64,000 nt of DNA from positions 537,720-601,719 of the forward strand of contig MNCI01013900.1 in the NCBI GenBank assembly GCA_015680685.1, in the 5' to 3' direction. The position numbers and the translations under genes are program-made. The notes beneath the pieces were generated by a model. That model was not told where the DNA came from, made no database searches, and was given only the letters and a program-made list of their open reading frames with translations. Source of the stretch: Gnetum montanum. Its lineage: Eukaryota > Streptophyta > Gnetopsida > Gnetales > Gnetaceae. Below, one piece after another: positions 48,401-60,088 of this stretch (position 1 is the first letter of the stretch; every line of letters starts with the position of its first letter).

Positions 48401-50135
48401 TAAAGATGAGGAGTGACTGACTGACTGTACGTAAACTCGTTCTGCCTGTCCTGTCCTGCTGACGCCGCGTACGTTTTGCTTTCCGGGTAACTGAGAATTG
48501 CGGACCATAATGTGGGCGACAGCAACGGAAGATCGAATTACCAAGCAGACATAATAAAATGGAATAAAGAAAAGCAGCCCGGGTCCGTTTATTTTTCTAA
48601 AAAATGCGTGCTTACGAACCCTGCCAAATGCTGGGTCCCGCCGCGGCTTCTGAACACCGCCGACGCGATTGGGACGTTGGACAAAGCCAGCGAGCGGAAA
48701 AATAGCAAAGCGATCTAAGGCAGCAAAAGGGCGGACCAAGAAATCCCGAACTTGGTAAAGTCAAACTTTAGGCAAAGGCGCAGTCGGCGTTATTGCCCCA
48801 CTTCGAGCAACTCTGGCCACGCCTGCTACGTCTGCTATTATGTTATGTTATGTTCACGCCACGGCTCTGCTCAGCTCAGCTCAGCTCTGGTCTGAGACAG
48901 TGCTAAGCACACCTTTTCTGCCGCTGTTACATGCTGTGACGTGCTGCTTTCCGGTGTACAATAAGCAACGTAAAAGGCATGTAAAATTGTAGCGCAAGGA
49001 GCAGTCGCAGGTGGCCAAATAAAAGGCTTTTTTTCTTCGCCTGCTCCTCGCAAGAGCACCGGAGAGAGAGTTGGAGAATATGCTGCGTTGAAGGACGAGA
49101 ATGCCAATTTCCTGGCGCAGCCGGCAACATTCGTCGTATGTATGTTCTGCGAATTATCATGATGATGTGGATGAGAGACCTGCGTAAATGTAACGACGTT
49201 GGGAACGCTAATGATGGTGCCTCGGCTTTGGCGGAGTCCAGGTTGGCTTCATTTGCCGTTGAATTTTTGTTCCAGTACGAGTGTGTCTAGATTAATGCGA
49301 ACGAAAATGTTTTTCTTTTTGAAAAATATTTTAGGTAGAACTTGTCGGATTTATGTGCGTGCGAGGATGCAGGGATGTGAATCTAGATTAACATTGTTAC
49401 GCACGGGAAAATTTGAAAGGTTTGGGTAGAATTTATTGGATTTATGTGCGGGGAGGCATGAATGAATCTAGATTCACGTTGCTACAAACGGAAAAATTTT
49501 GAAAATTCCAGGTAGAACTGACCTGACAGGGATCGAACAGCGCTCTGCGTGATGCTTGTGGAGTTGTTTTCTTTCAATGTATCTGGGTAGGCACGTGGTG
49601 ACGGAGGTGGTTCTTGGTGAATATTTCATCAATGCGTTTGTTCTTTCCGCTTTTTATTTCGCCTGAATTTCGGAGAGATGTCGTCGTCCGAATTGTGCCC
49701 TGTTGTTATTGTGAAAGCTCCGCGTGTCTTCGTGCGACGGATTGAGGTTAATTTTGATTGTATATTGTCTGTGTGTATTTCTTCGGAAGTGCTGCTGGTG
49801 CGGCAATGCTTGTGTTGATAGATAGAGCGAAATTTGTTTTGAAGCTTCGCTGCCGTCGTCTCGGTGTTGTGTTTTCCACCGTTTCGGCTGCCAACATGTT
49901 CCGTGGGAGGCTATGCTGGAAATTTTGATCGTAATTTTGTTTTTCTTTTTGTTATGGTAATCCTTGGCGGCATGGGTTGTGATGTGGGCTTCTCATGCAG
50001 GTTTTTCATGTATCGTTGGAGGCATCGGACTAGCAGTTAAGGACGCAGGGACTACAGCTCGCTCCGTTCATGGTGCCGCGCTCCGGAGGCATCTCTGTGA
50101 TTCAAAAGTTTGCCGACCCGTGGTTTGTCGCCAGA
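48401..50135 (+). promoter_or_regulatory. GC-richer upstream region of the EF-hand gene
   Basis: CpG-containing, markedly less AT-rich than either flank, with a 'gctcagctcagctcag' run near 48870. It ends at the first exon of the EF-hand gene, so promoter and 5' UTR are expected here. I could not place the start site. Open frames on both strands here look fortuitous. Confidence 0.45.
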
Positions 50136-50211
50136 ATGGCTGTCATGCTTCGGACGCTGTTCTTTCTTTTTCTTCTTCTGACCTGTTCTGCGGCCGGCGA
50201 TACAAAGAAAG
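50136..50211 (+). CDS. EF-hand gene, exon 1 (signal peptide)
   Basis: 25 codons plus one base, with donor G|GTGAGC. The frame is closed upstream by TAG at 50031. A longer 83-codon frame over the same bases is a shadow that stops in the donor. Confidence 0.7.
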
Positions 50212-53200
50212 GTGAGCAAGTCGTTTTGAATTTATGATTTATCCCAGTGCTGTTATATTTTGAAATGCTTATCCCTTGTATGATTGAGAGCATAAAATCA
50301 TCTTAATTGTGGACCAAAAAGGAGAGTCCTCCACAGATAAAGCTGAGTAAGAAACACGGAAACATCACGGTTAGAATTGTTGAATAATTTTACATCTTTA
50401 TGCCTTATGAAAACGAATTTCATCAGAATGCTGTCCATGATTGAATCAACATGAAATCATTTACAGGATTCGCTTTTAGAAAGGCATTATGTGGGTATAT
50501 TAAGGGCTTTCAAATGTTTCGTTGACACGAAAGATTGAATAGGAAATATCTGATAGACAGCAGTTATATTTAAAGCCCGAACCGGCATAAAGGCAAACCA
50601 GATATATTCATCTTGCTTGAAATCTATTAAATATTCAGCGTAAATGTTGTATTTCCATTTAATCACTTTAATGTTTGGTTAACTGCTTACGATTTCAACC
50701 TTCATAGATACGACGTTAGAGTTGTGATTACGCAAAGGACTTACAAATAGGAAATTTTAACAGTACTTGAGTAAGCTGCAGTTTGAGAGTCAAATACAAG
50801 AAACACCAATTCTTCTGAACTCTGAAGGAGCATCCAAATTTTCTCCAAAGCTTTTGGAGCTTTAGGAATTCAGCCATGAGATCCTATTTGAAGAACCTCA
50901 CCACATTGGAATTACAATTCTTTGGATCTTCCGGGGTAACATAAACTTGAATTCTACTATGTTGGAATGCTGAAACTTACAACTTATTTGAATATATAAG
51001 AAGTGATATTTCATTAATAAAAGTGTAATTAGAAATCTTGGTGAGATACAGTTACTTCACAATTTCATGAATCCTCATTGCGTTCTCCTTTCTGTTAGAG
51101 ACTTATTACGTTTTCTAGATGATATATGTGTTGTGATTTTGCAATAATGGATGATGCATGGGTTTATGTAATTGCCAAGATAAAGTATGATGTCTTCACA
51201 ACAGGTTGTTTTTTTATTGCATGGAAACATAACGGACACCGATTTTCTTGTATCTACTTTATGCAATCATTATTGATGATATAAGCTTTGTTGTTAGTAT
51301 CCCAGCAATAAGTTTTTTCATATGTTGATAATATTAATAAGCTCATTTTACAAACAAAACATTGTACGTAATGTTTCGAAGGAATATGGATTTGGAATAA
51401 CAAAAAAGATATTAAATCATTATAATTAGAATATTTAAGTGTTGCATCATTTTGCAAAAGACATGAACATTGAAAGATTCTTGATAAAACCAAGGTAGAC
51501 GTTACAAACTAAGATCTATGTAGTGAGAAATGTCACGGCTAGTGATAAGTCAGTGTACAAGCTCTTTTGAACACTGAACTAAAGTCGAGTTATGCCCAAG
51601 GAGTGATATAAAAGAGTCATTGCACACAGGAAAGAAAGTTAAAGCTTTAGTGGAGAAATAATGCGATATAAAGATTTGCTAGGTTTCTGGATGCCTTGTG
51701 CTACCTAACTTTATTGCTCTGTGTGGGCTAGGTTTCTTAATTTGCAGTGCACATGTGTTCCTGCCTTATGCTTAGCTTCCAACAAATCCCTTTTTTCCAA
51801 ATTCACTTGGGTATAGAATCCTGTGCTTTGTTCCTCCGATGCTTCCAAACTGTGTGAAACATAAATTTATTTCTATATTTAACTTGTGTGAGAATTCTTA
51901 AATCAAGATTTGAATGCAGAAGTCATTGTTATAATATATATCTGAAACAAAAAAATCTGCATTAGAGGTGCTTCTCTGCTGATAAGAAGATTCATATGAT
52001 GTGATAAAATAAAATGAAATGTTCTAGAAGCTCAATAGCCATGGTTTTAAAAGAGGTTCAAGCCAATGAATTGAAAGAGGAGCCGTCGTAATAACTTTTT
52101 AAAAATAAAGTTGGTGCTTCCTTTTTCATAATGTTGGAGGTATTATTGTAGAAATGTATGTCTGAAAAGGAAATCTACATTGAATTATGAAGAGGAAAAT
52201 GAAGGAGAAGACGAAGGTTAAAAATCTTAACAAAGTTGATTTAAACAATAATGATGGACCATTGTTTAAGAATGTGTAGGTATTTAAAAATTGCTAGGAG
52301 GGTAACTAGTCTGACTTTCTTTTTTTATTTTAATGGTTTAGCTGGTCCAAGAGCATTTGCTGATTGGTTGATGGGGTTGAAATAAATACTTTGGCATCAA
52401 ACAACTTCCAATGGCAATGAAAGAGAAGCTTGGTTGATCTAAACTAAACGATGTAGCTACTGCATGGTTGGGAAAAAGCTACAGTTCAATGAATTGAAAT
52501 AAAGATAATCATTATAACTGTTTAAGGTAAAACTAGTACATCTTTTTCATTATGTTTGAGATGTTATTGAATGTATTCCTGAAAAGGAAATCTGCACACA
52601 ATTCCTTATTTTATACCAAGAGGACCAATGCTCATCCCGCCAAGCAGGGTCTTGGGAAGGCTGGTAGATGAGCAAAAGTGTAACCTCTTTTTAAGTGGAG
52701 GTACCTAGGCTTGAAACTAGGCCTTCCAACTTAAGAACTAAACAGCTTACCATCATTCCAAATGATGGTCCTTGAAATCTGCCTAGATTTATGAACAGGA
52801 AAATGAAGGAGAAGAGGAAGAGTAAAGATATTAACAAATTTGATTTACATGATAGTAATGTACTATTGTTTAAGAATGTCTAGGTATTTCAAAATTGTTA
52901 CAAGGTTTCCTATCATGGACGTTTCTTTTTTTCATATTTTGATGGTTTAGCTGGCCCAAGTACATTTGTTGATTGGTTAAGTGTGTTGAAATAAGTACTT
53001 TGACATCAAGAAAGTTTCAAAAGTGATGAAAGAGCAGATTGGCTGAGCTAAACTAAAGGACATAGCTACTGCATGGTGAGACAAGGAGGCAAGTGAGCGG
53101 GTAAAGTTTTATTAGATTCCCATATGGAAAAGATGCAATCATAGAATCAAATGTATTGAATCAAGATGATCTTGGTGTTAAAGATTTTACTGGACTTATG

Positions 53201-55868
53201 TGGAATCATTACCTAGAAGGTCTTTGATTAGACATAAAGCTTGAAGTTCCTTCTTTGATCCTAGAACCTTAGACAAAGATTGTCAGATTGCATTAAGGCT
53301 GAGGCTAAAGTAGAAGTATAAAAAAGTCATGCAATTAGAGGAAGTGATAGCATAAAATTATGTCAATTAAGTGATCAGAGACAATGGTGGAGGATTCTAT
53401 TTCAATTTAGGTGACAATGTTGCTCAGAAATTTTTAAATTTGTGAAGTGAAAACAGGGAAATCAGCAAACATTTGTAAAAAATGTAGAGGTAGAGACCCA
53501 AGCAATTTCAAACTGTCTACCAGTTGGTTCATATAGAGTCCATGGGTTATGTAAAAATATTTTAAAGAACAGGAAAGGGTGATGTGATCTTGATATTTAG
53601 ATTGATAAGTATGCTGCCTAGGGTATTATAGGTATTGCATATTGATTTTTTACATATTATTTCTGCAACTCATGCTTTTTGGTGTCATGCACCTAGCCAA
53701 CTACAATAATCTTTTTATTCCATTATAATCGTGCTTCTATCGGAATAATTGTCTTGGCATGCAAGTTTTATGATGTCCCTTTTCTATAACAGAAATGATA
53801 AGCAACTGTTGTGTGTTTAGGATTATACTTGATGACTAATATAAGAAACTACAGTACGTATGTTAAAAAAATATAAAAATGGAGTAATTTGTGTGCTTAT
53901 TGTAACAGGGAGAAAATAAAACATGGTAGAATTTTTCCTCTCATTAGTGTGCTTTGAAGGTCTTGTGTACAAATGAAGGGTAGTCGTTATTTATAATTCA
54001 CCCCACAGTTTCCGTCCATGTTAGCAAAATATTATTTTCCATTTTCTGTACCATAGTTGACATTGTTCTTGTATTTAGAAGACATTAACTATTCTGCTCA
54101 TTTTTAAATTTGTAAAACTTTCACAACTTTCAAATCTTGTAATTTTTGTTCATCTAGCCAAGTTGTTTACAAAATTTAAGTTCACACTATTTCCTTCTTG
54201 TCATGGATAGGTTGGAGGCAAAAGTTGGAAAGGTTTTTCTGCTCTGTAGATCAAGATGGTGATGGAGAGATTGGACAACACGAGGCAACAAAGGTGTTAT
54301 TTCAATAATTTATTATCTGTTTCCTCATAAAGAAGATTATAAAATGTAAAGTGTCATTAATTTTTCCATGATTTGGATGATTTTGAGAGCATGTTTTAAA
54401 AAATGACAAAAGATCATAATATGTTTACAGTGATTTCATTTACTATACCACAGCCAGTGTGATGGCGGTTAATATCATAAATGTAAAGATATACTTAATG
54501 AAGGCAGCAAGCAAATTTTTTTCTTGCATTTTTTTGTCAGTCTTTTCGTTTCCTAGGAAGATAATGATGTTGTTAAGGATAAAATTTACCCTGCTTTCCA
54601 AAACTGAGATCATTTTGAACTGTTTTAAGTGCAACTAGGATGGAAATGTTTTCTTCTCACTGAAGGCAAATTTTCTTGGTGACAACACACTTTTAAAATG
54701 ATTTATAACATGGTGACCTGGAGTGAGTGGAATTGCACTCCACATGATTACAGAGCGTGATTCCACACATGCTGCTATGAATTGGACATGAATTGCAATA
54801 TGGTAGAATTGTGATTCCAGGCAATTCTGGAATTGCAATTTTGGTGATTCTAGGTTATTTTAGGCGATTCCAAAAGTCAGAATTATAGAATCCTGAAAAT
54901 CTCTTTCTTTTGAATGTTTATAACTCTGATTACACACAATTTCAGATTGTGATTCCAGACAAAACATGATCTGGAGTCTTGTGATTGCAAAGGTAATCTG
55001 TATCAAATATGCTTTACAGAACTTTGGTTATAGCACTAATGAAAATGCAAGCATGTCCCATAATCAAATGTCCTAAAAATGCTGCTGAATACTGAAAAGG
55101 AAATTTCTGCAATGTGCAAAACTTGCTGTTATGCTGGATTGTTCCCTAATCCTGTCAACTGCACACAAATCATATATTAGCTGTTTTTTTTTTCAAAATT
55201 TTATCTGGATTTATTCTTTCAGAAATATATATAGTTTTGTATTATGATTTTCTTCTTTCTTGTTAAAATGTTTACTATGTCTCTTATGCATATCTGCATT
55301 TTTCTATACGGTAGAAATTTGTTTAAGCCATCGAAATTTGGAATCCAGAAGCCTAATACATTGATAGAAAAGGTAAATGCTATCTGTAAAATGTATTAAT
55401 GTGATAATGTAAATAAAGCTGTACTTCACCGGGAACGATCATTTTACCCAAACACATGCTGTGTCATCTGATGACTTAAGAGGAAAATACAGAAAACTAA
55501 TGTTCAATATATCTCTAGTAAAGGTTCATTTACCTGACTTGGTATCCATAATGTGAAGAAATATTTTGCATGGCACGTATTTCATAACGTTGCATTTGTG
55601 GTCCAAAGTTATTGGGTTATGTGGATGCATCCAGACTTCTATAAACATGATATATTACATTATTATGTATCAAATTGATGATCCAGATAATGTTAACCTA
55701 TTCTTCTTCTTGCAGTTTCTGTCTTCATTTGGTGCCAAGCTTGACCTAACAGAAGATATAAAGTCTGATCATTGTGAAGGCAAAGAAGCAGTTCAGGATT
55801 TTGCCATGGTTAATTTTAAGGGTGACTTCAGCTATGGTGGAGCTACAATATCTGTTGAAGAGATGCTA
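50136..55868 (+). CDS. EF-hand protein with signal peptide, 5' part of gene
   Basis: Three exons (50136-50211, 54211-54293, 55716-55868) join in phase into 104 residues, and the gene continues beyond. Residues 1-21 form a signal peptide: MAVMLRT, a Leu/Phe core, then CSAAG. Residues 39-50 (DQDGDGEIGQHE) are a perfect 12-residue EF-hand loop with acidic or coordinating residues at 1, 3, 5, 7 and 12. Residues 98-104 read ISVEEML, followed by a good donor. The product should enter the secretory pathway and bind Ca2+ on the lumenal side. No membrane segment or further exon was found before the copia element at 57173. Upstream in-frame Met at 50070 is possible, but the one at 50136 gives the clean signal peptide. 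The protein family is not recognised with confidence. Confidence 0.7.
52130..53330 (+). mobile_element. Retrotransposon gag relic with partial duplication, in intron 1
   Basis: Around 52960-53110 the translation shows DWL, YFDIK, LKDIATAWWDKEASERVK, a typical gag capsid pattern, and TLDKDCQIALRLRLK follows near 53270-53320. About 330 bases (52162-52490) recur at 52772-53080, including 'ttgtttaagaatgt' and 'tagctactgcatggt'. The two copies are separated by SINE family 2. Confidence 0.55.
52606..52772 (-). mobile_element. tRNA-derived SINE, family 2
   Basis: On the minus strand it begins 'aggaccatcatttggaatgatggtaa' and continues 'ctagtttcaagcctaggtacc' (B-box-like) to the tail 'gggatgagcattggtcct'. 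It lies in intron 1 of the EF-hand gene. Confidence 0.65.
54211..54293 (+). CDS. EF-hand gene, exon 2 (Ca2+-binding loop)
   Basis: The acceptor ATAG follows a T-rich tract and the donor is AAG|GTGTTA. The two-base start completes the Gly codon left by exon 1. It encodes WRQKLERFF, then the EF-hand loop. It is too short to register as an ORF. Confidence 0.75.
55716..55868 (+). CDS. EF-hand gene, exon 3
   Basis: Acceptor TTCTTCTTCTTGCAG and donor CTA|GTAAGC; exactly 51 codons, phase 0 at both ends. It encodes FLSSFGAKLDLTEDIK, a stretch with VNFKGDFSYGGATISVEEML at its end. The exiting helix of the EF-hand falls at its start. Confidence 0.75.
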
Positions 55869-56194
55869 GTAAGCTGAATTTCTTTTCTCTTTTATACTTT
55901 TTGTTTGAAGGTTTATGTACATGTGTTCATCAGTTCTTCACCATAGAATGTTTATAGACTTGAGGAACATATTTGGTATTTTTATTGGTATCATTGTGGG
56001 ATCTGTTGAAGATGCTGTATTTTATGATATCTTTTATTATAATGGGTATGTTAGGTACTAATACCTAAAAACGGAAGCTGAAATTAGAATTGAGATTGAA
56101 ACTGAAATTATTGTTATCCCTAGATAAAAGGCCTGAGGGATCTATTGGGTAGAAAAAAAAATACATATAGAGAGAGACATAGATATAAAAGGGT

Positions 56195-56403
56195 TGTCAC
56201 TTGGAGGCTTAATTCTCATCCAACCAACTGGGGTTCTAGGAGGGTGGGTAGATGAATGAAAGCCTAACCTCTTTTTGATTGGCTGTGCCTAGAGACTCAA
56301 ACCCATCTCTTATGACTTGAGTTGGCTGTGCCTAGAGACTCAAACCCATCTCTTATGACTTGAGAAATGATCACCTTACCACCACACCAAATGATGGCCC
56401 CTA
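56195..56403 (-). mobile_element. tRNA-derived SINE, family 2, with B-box duplication
   Basis: The minus strand begins aggggccatcatttggtgtg. The B-box GGTTTGAGTCT occurs twice because a segment of about 43 bases ('ttggctgtgcctagagactcaaacccatctcttatgacttgag') is repeated in tandem at about 56279-56365. It lies downstream of exon 3 of the EF-hand gene. Confidence 0.7.
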
Positions 56404-57172
56404 GATTTATACATATATGAGAAAGTCATGCAACAATCTCCCTCAGGAAACATGTCTGATGATGCTACAGAGATATTCTTTACTATGTGTAGAAAAAAAT
56501 CTTCTTCAGAAAAAATTAGCTATATTATTTAAGGAAATAATGATAATAACAGAATGAGAATAGCATCCTTAGTGAATGAAAATGGGGCCAGTATCCCATC
56601 CTGCAGAACATGCTACAAAATGAGGGTCCTTTGTCTCTTCTCACAATGTTAGTTGTTGTAATAAATTGTACCCATTCATCTCGAATTGCCTGAGTCTATA
56701 TATCAGCATTGTAGGCTGACATCACCCACAGCCCAAGACATAAACAATACAGAAACAGAGCTGATATGTCCCTAGCTGCTCAATGTGACAATGGTTGCAA
56801 TATTCACAGGACGTCTCAAACTGGTTATATGGCTTCATTAGGGCCCTAGAGCTTATAATAGTTTCCTAGCAGCCTGTTTAACATTAGAATTCATGGTGAG
56901 GTGGGAAAACCTGATCATTTTCAATGGGTGTTGCTTGTGCTTGATGAATCTGTGAAGAGTTTCTTTAATAATTGTGGCCACTACATGTTTGTGGTCTAGT
57001 CCACTAGTAGCCTTTGGCATCGGTGTAGACCTCTTCAATTGTGTACGCATTGTTCAGGAGGGGGTTTTTGCATCCCTTTTTGTCTATTTGGGGTGAGCTT
57101 GCCTTCTTTCAAACTTGGGGAGGTGGATCACCCCTTACTCTGCTCCTTCTTAGCTGCCTTCTTTGCTATCGG
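56404..57172. other. Spacer left of copia element F
   Basis: A 65-codon minus-strand frame (57050-56853) is basic and matches nothing known to me. If the EF-hand gene continues, further exons could lie here, but no acceptor-exon pair was convincing. Confidence 0.35.
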
Positions 57173-57690
57173 TGTTGGTGCTAGAGTGTAAGTCAAACAG
57201 TCTATTTTTTTTTTTGATAATTTCGGATTGATGGGCAGATGTAATTAATAATGGTCCCAATTTGTTATGTATTTTTTATTTTCTATATCTTTAGTCTATA
57301 GGAAAGGACTTCTCATCGGTTCTTTAGCTTAGCCCCATTAATTTTCTTTATATTCAAGGGCCTTTTCCCATGTGAACGACTCTCTGAATTCTAAGAAAAG
57401 CAAGCAATTTGAAATTTTTGCTCAAGTTTGTTTTCTCAATTATTTCAACAATATTTCTTCGCTCATTCATCACTCATTATCAACAGTTCAACATCCACTC
57501 ATTCTCTTATTATAAGTTTTCATCAACTCAACATTTCCTATTTATTGGTATCAATCATTAATAATTTATATTTCAGGAAGATCATCAACAAACAATCAAA
57601 GATAAATTGGGACTAATTTCAAGAATTTGAAGACCAAGAGGTTTTTATTGAATTAAAGGATCTGTACCTTTTGCTGCTTAATAGTTTTCA
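57173..57690 (+). repeat. 5' LTR of element F
   Basis: TGTTGGTGCTAGAG to ATAGTTTTCA. The PBS-like cgatatcagaga begins at 57693. Confidence 0.88.
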
Positions 57691-57714
57691 ATCGATATCA
57701 GAGAAAGGTTCATC

Positions 57715-58320
57715 ATGAGTGGAAATAAAGAAATTGCCAAATGACCTATTATTTTTAATGGAACTCAAGATTTCATACTATGGAGCAGCATGATGAAAGG
57801 CTTGCTTGAAGTTGATGATGTCTGGGAAATTATTGAGATAGGCATTAAATGTCCGAAATCAATCACTACTAAAATTGATCAAGAAGCTGAAATGATGGAA
57901 TATGAAAATAAAAAGAGGAAAGACTCAATTGCAAAGATGATTATTAGGTTTAATGTCTTTGAAACCATAGCTCTGGAAGACTATGTCCTTTGAAGACCTC
58001 CAAAGAAATATGGGATAAACTTCATCTAGATTACCATTGCAGCCCTGAAAATCAACATACTAAAGAGCTTTTATACAGAATTCAATTTGATAAACTTGCA
58101 ATCAAAGAAGATGAACATATTGAAGATTTTTTTTAAAGATGTATGAATGTGTAAAAAACATTGATGAATTTGGGTGTGGATTTACTCAATATCAAAACAT
58201 TCAAAAGGTAGTTGCAGCCTTATACAATGACCATAGGTAACAAAACATGATGAATTTGCTTCAAAGAAAGGACTCCAAGCAATCCATTCTAACTCAAAAG
58301 AGATTAGAATGTTGGAAAAT
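57715..58320 (+). pseudogene. gag remnant of element F
   Basis: It starts MSGNKEIAK (then a stop). IIFNGTQDFILWSSMMKGLL and an EVDDVWEIIE block follow, the usual start of copia gag (UBN2-type). The later part is in shifted frames, with KEDEHIEDFF-like text near 58110. Confidence 0.8.
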
Positions 58321-58479
58321 TTAAGGATTGACAATTACGACAAAGAACATGCCTTCATTGCTAATAGAGGAAGAGGAAGAACAAATAGAGCAATTTTCAG
58401 AGATCAAAATTCTCAAACCAATCAAGATACATTAGAGAACCACACTAAAGATATTGAGGTAGATGTTTTTCAAGAGGAA

Positions 58480-59460
58480 GATGGCAACAAAACAAGAAGC
58501 TTTAGACTAAAGCAAGCACGTAGGGCCTGGTTCCAAAGAATCAATGGCTATCTTCTAAAGAAGAACTATCAAAATTGCACATTTGAGCCTATCTTGTACT
58601 ACAACCATGAATATGATGATTTTATCATCATTTCTTTATATGTACATGATATTATTTTGACAGCCACAAACAAGAAGTTAACTAAAGACTTTAAAATAAA
58701 TATGAAGAACGAATTTGAGTTTCTTAGGAATCAAAGTTGATCAAGACAAGGAAGGCATAAAGATCCATCAAATTAAATATTTTAAATCCATTATTGAAAA
58801 ATACAGGTTACAACATGAAAAAATGTGAACACTCTCCCTCATAATCTGAAACTAGAAAATAAAGACAAAACACTATTTGTCAATGCTACTCTATATAGAG
58901 GGATGTTTGGATCACTTCAATTTTTCTACCATACTAGACCTAACGTGGAATATGCAGCTTCTTTTTAATAAAGTTAAAAGTACTCAAGACTATGGACTTT
59001 ATTTTAGAAAAAGAGATGAAAAAATTCATGCATATTTAGATGCTGATTGGGGAGGAGATAATGATGAATGTAAATCTATATCAGGTGCTATTATTCTTCA
59101 TTGCACAAATCCCATTTATTAAAAATCAAAGAAGCAAACTCTAGTTAGCCTTTCCACTTGTGAAATTGAATTTATTAACATGGCTGAATGCTTACAACAC
59201 ATTCTACGTTTAAATAAGTTCATCACTCACTTAGGGTTCAAAATTGACCTTCCAATAGATCTATCATGTAATCATACAGCTGCTAGTGAACTATCTCAAG
59301 ATTATGTTCTTCATAAAAAATCAAACCACATTGATGTAAAATATTGCTTTATTAGCAAGAAGTAAAGGAGGAACTATTAAACCTGACCATAGCAATACCA
59401 AAGATCAATTAGCTGATTTATTGACAAAAGAATTTACTATATTACAGGATCAAGCACCTT
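58480..59460 (+). pseudogene. RT C-terminus and RNase H of element F
   Basis: LKQARRAWFQRINGYL near 58508, then ISLYVHDIIL near 58640 (the expected YVDD box has His for the first Asp). Further on come the RNase H blocks AYLDADWGGDNDECKSISG near 59030 and SKKQTLVSLSTCEIEF near 59130, and the terminal HKKSNHIDVKY block near 59320. Stops and shifts throughout. Confidence 0.85.
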
Positions 59461-59547
59461 AGTGAAATTGTAAGACTTTAGAAGATATCAAGTGAAGGCA
59501 AAGTAAAGACTAAGAAATGAGTTTGCCTTCCACTCTAAAGGAGGGAT

Positions 59548-60088
59548 TGTTGGTGCTGGAGTGAAAGTCAAAGAGTCAACAATAAAAAAGAAAAAAAATA
59601 TTTTTAAAAATTTATTTGATAAAATTTGAATTGATAAGTGGATGTTATTAATAATGGTCCCAATTCATCATGTCTTTTTCATTTCCCATCTCTTTCATCT
59701 ATAGGAAAGGCTTCTCATTAGTTGTAGCTTGGCTCCATTAATTTTCTACATATTCAGGGGCCTTTCCCATGTGAATGACTCTCTGAATTCTAAGAAAAGA
59801 AAGCAATTCGAAATTTGTGCTCAAGTTTGTTTTCTCTATTATTCAACGATATTTCTTCTCTCATTCATTACTCATTATCAACAGTTCAGCATCCACTCAT
59901 TCTCTCATTATCAATTTTTATTGACTCAACATTTCCTATTCATTGGTATCAATCATTAGTCATCTATATTTCAACAAGATCATCAACAAATAATCAAAGA
60001 TAAATTGGGACCAATTTTAAGAATTTGAAGACCAAAAGATTTCTATTAAATTAAAGGATCTGTACCTTTTGCTGCTTAATATCTTTCA
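59548..60088 (+). repeat. 3' LTR of element F
   Basis: TGTTGGTGCTGGAG to ATATCTTTCA. It is followed by ttggtactagggtgc, which resembles the initiator-Met PBS (TGGTATCAGAGC) and would be unusual after a normal 3' LTR. Confidence 0.88.

Larger units (their letters stand above)
57173..60088 (+). mobile_element. Ty1/copia element F, internally deleted
   Basis: LTRs 57173-57690 and 59548-60088 share long blocks such as 'taataatggtcccaatt' and 'gactctctgaattctaagaaaag'. A polypurine tract aaaggagggat directly precedes the 3' LTR, and an initiator-Met-like PBS follows the 5' LTR. Internally there is a gag N-terminus, then a jump to the C-terminal part of RT and RNase H; integrase and most of RT are gone. 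Bases flanking the ends (ATCGG and GTTGG) do not form a clean duplication. Confidence 0.9.

Noticed and set aside
48344-48739. 131-codon minus-strand frame in the GC-rich island
   Set aside because: Long frames are expected by chance where stops are rarer; composition is irregular and no motif or splice context supports it.
49964-50215. 83-codon plus-strand frame
   Set aside because: It overlaps exon 1 of the EF-hand gene in another frame and stops inside the splice donor; it has no recognisable domain.
50780-50940. Possible exon or LRR-like coding stretch in EF-hand intron 1
   Set aside because: Open for only about 27 codons in any useful frame and lacks a paired donor; similarity to leucine-rich repeats was too weak.
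56817-56880. Possible fourth exon of the EF-hand gene (after cacag, reading DVSNWLYGFI)
   Set aside because: The acceptor is plausible and the text loosely suits a SAM-like continuation, but it hits a stop after about 20 codons with no donor or homology strong enough to call.
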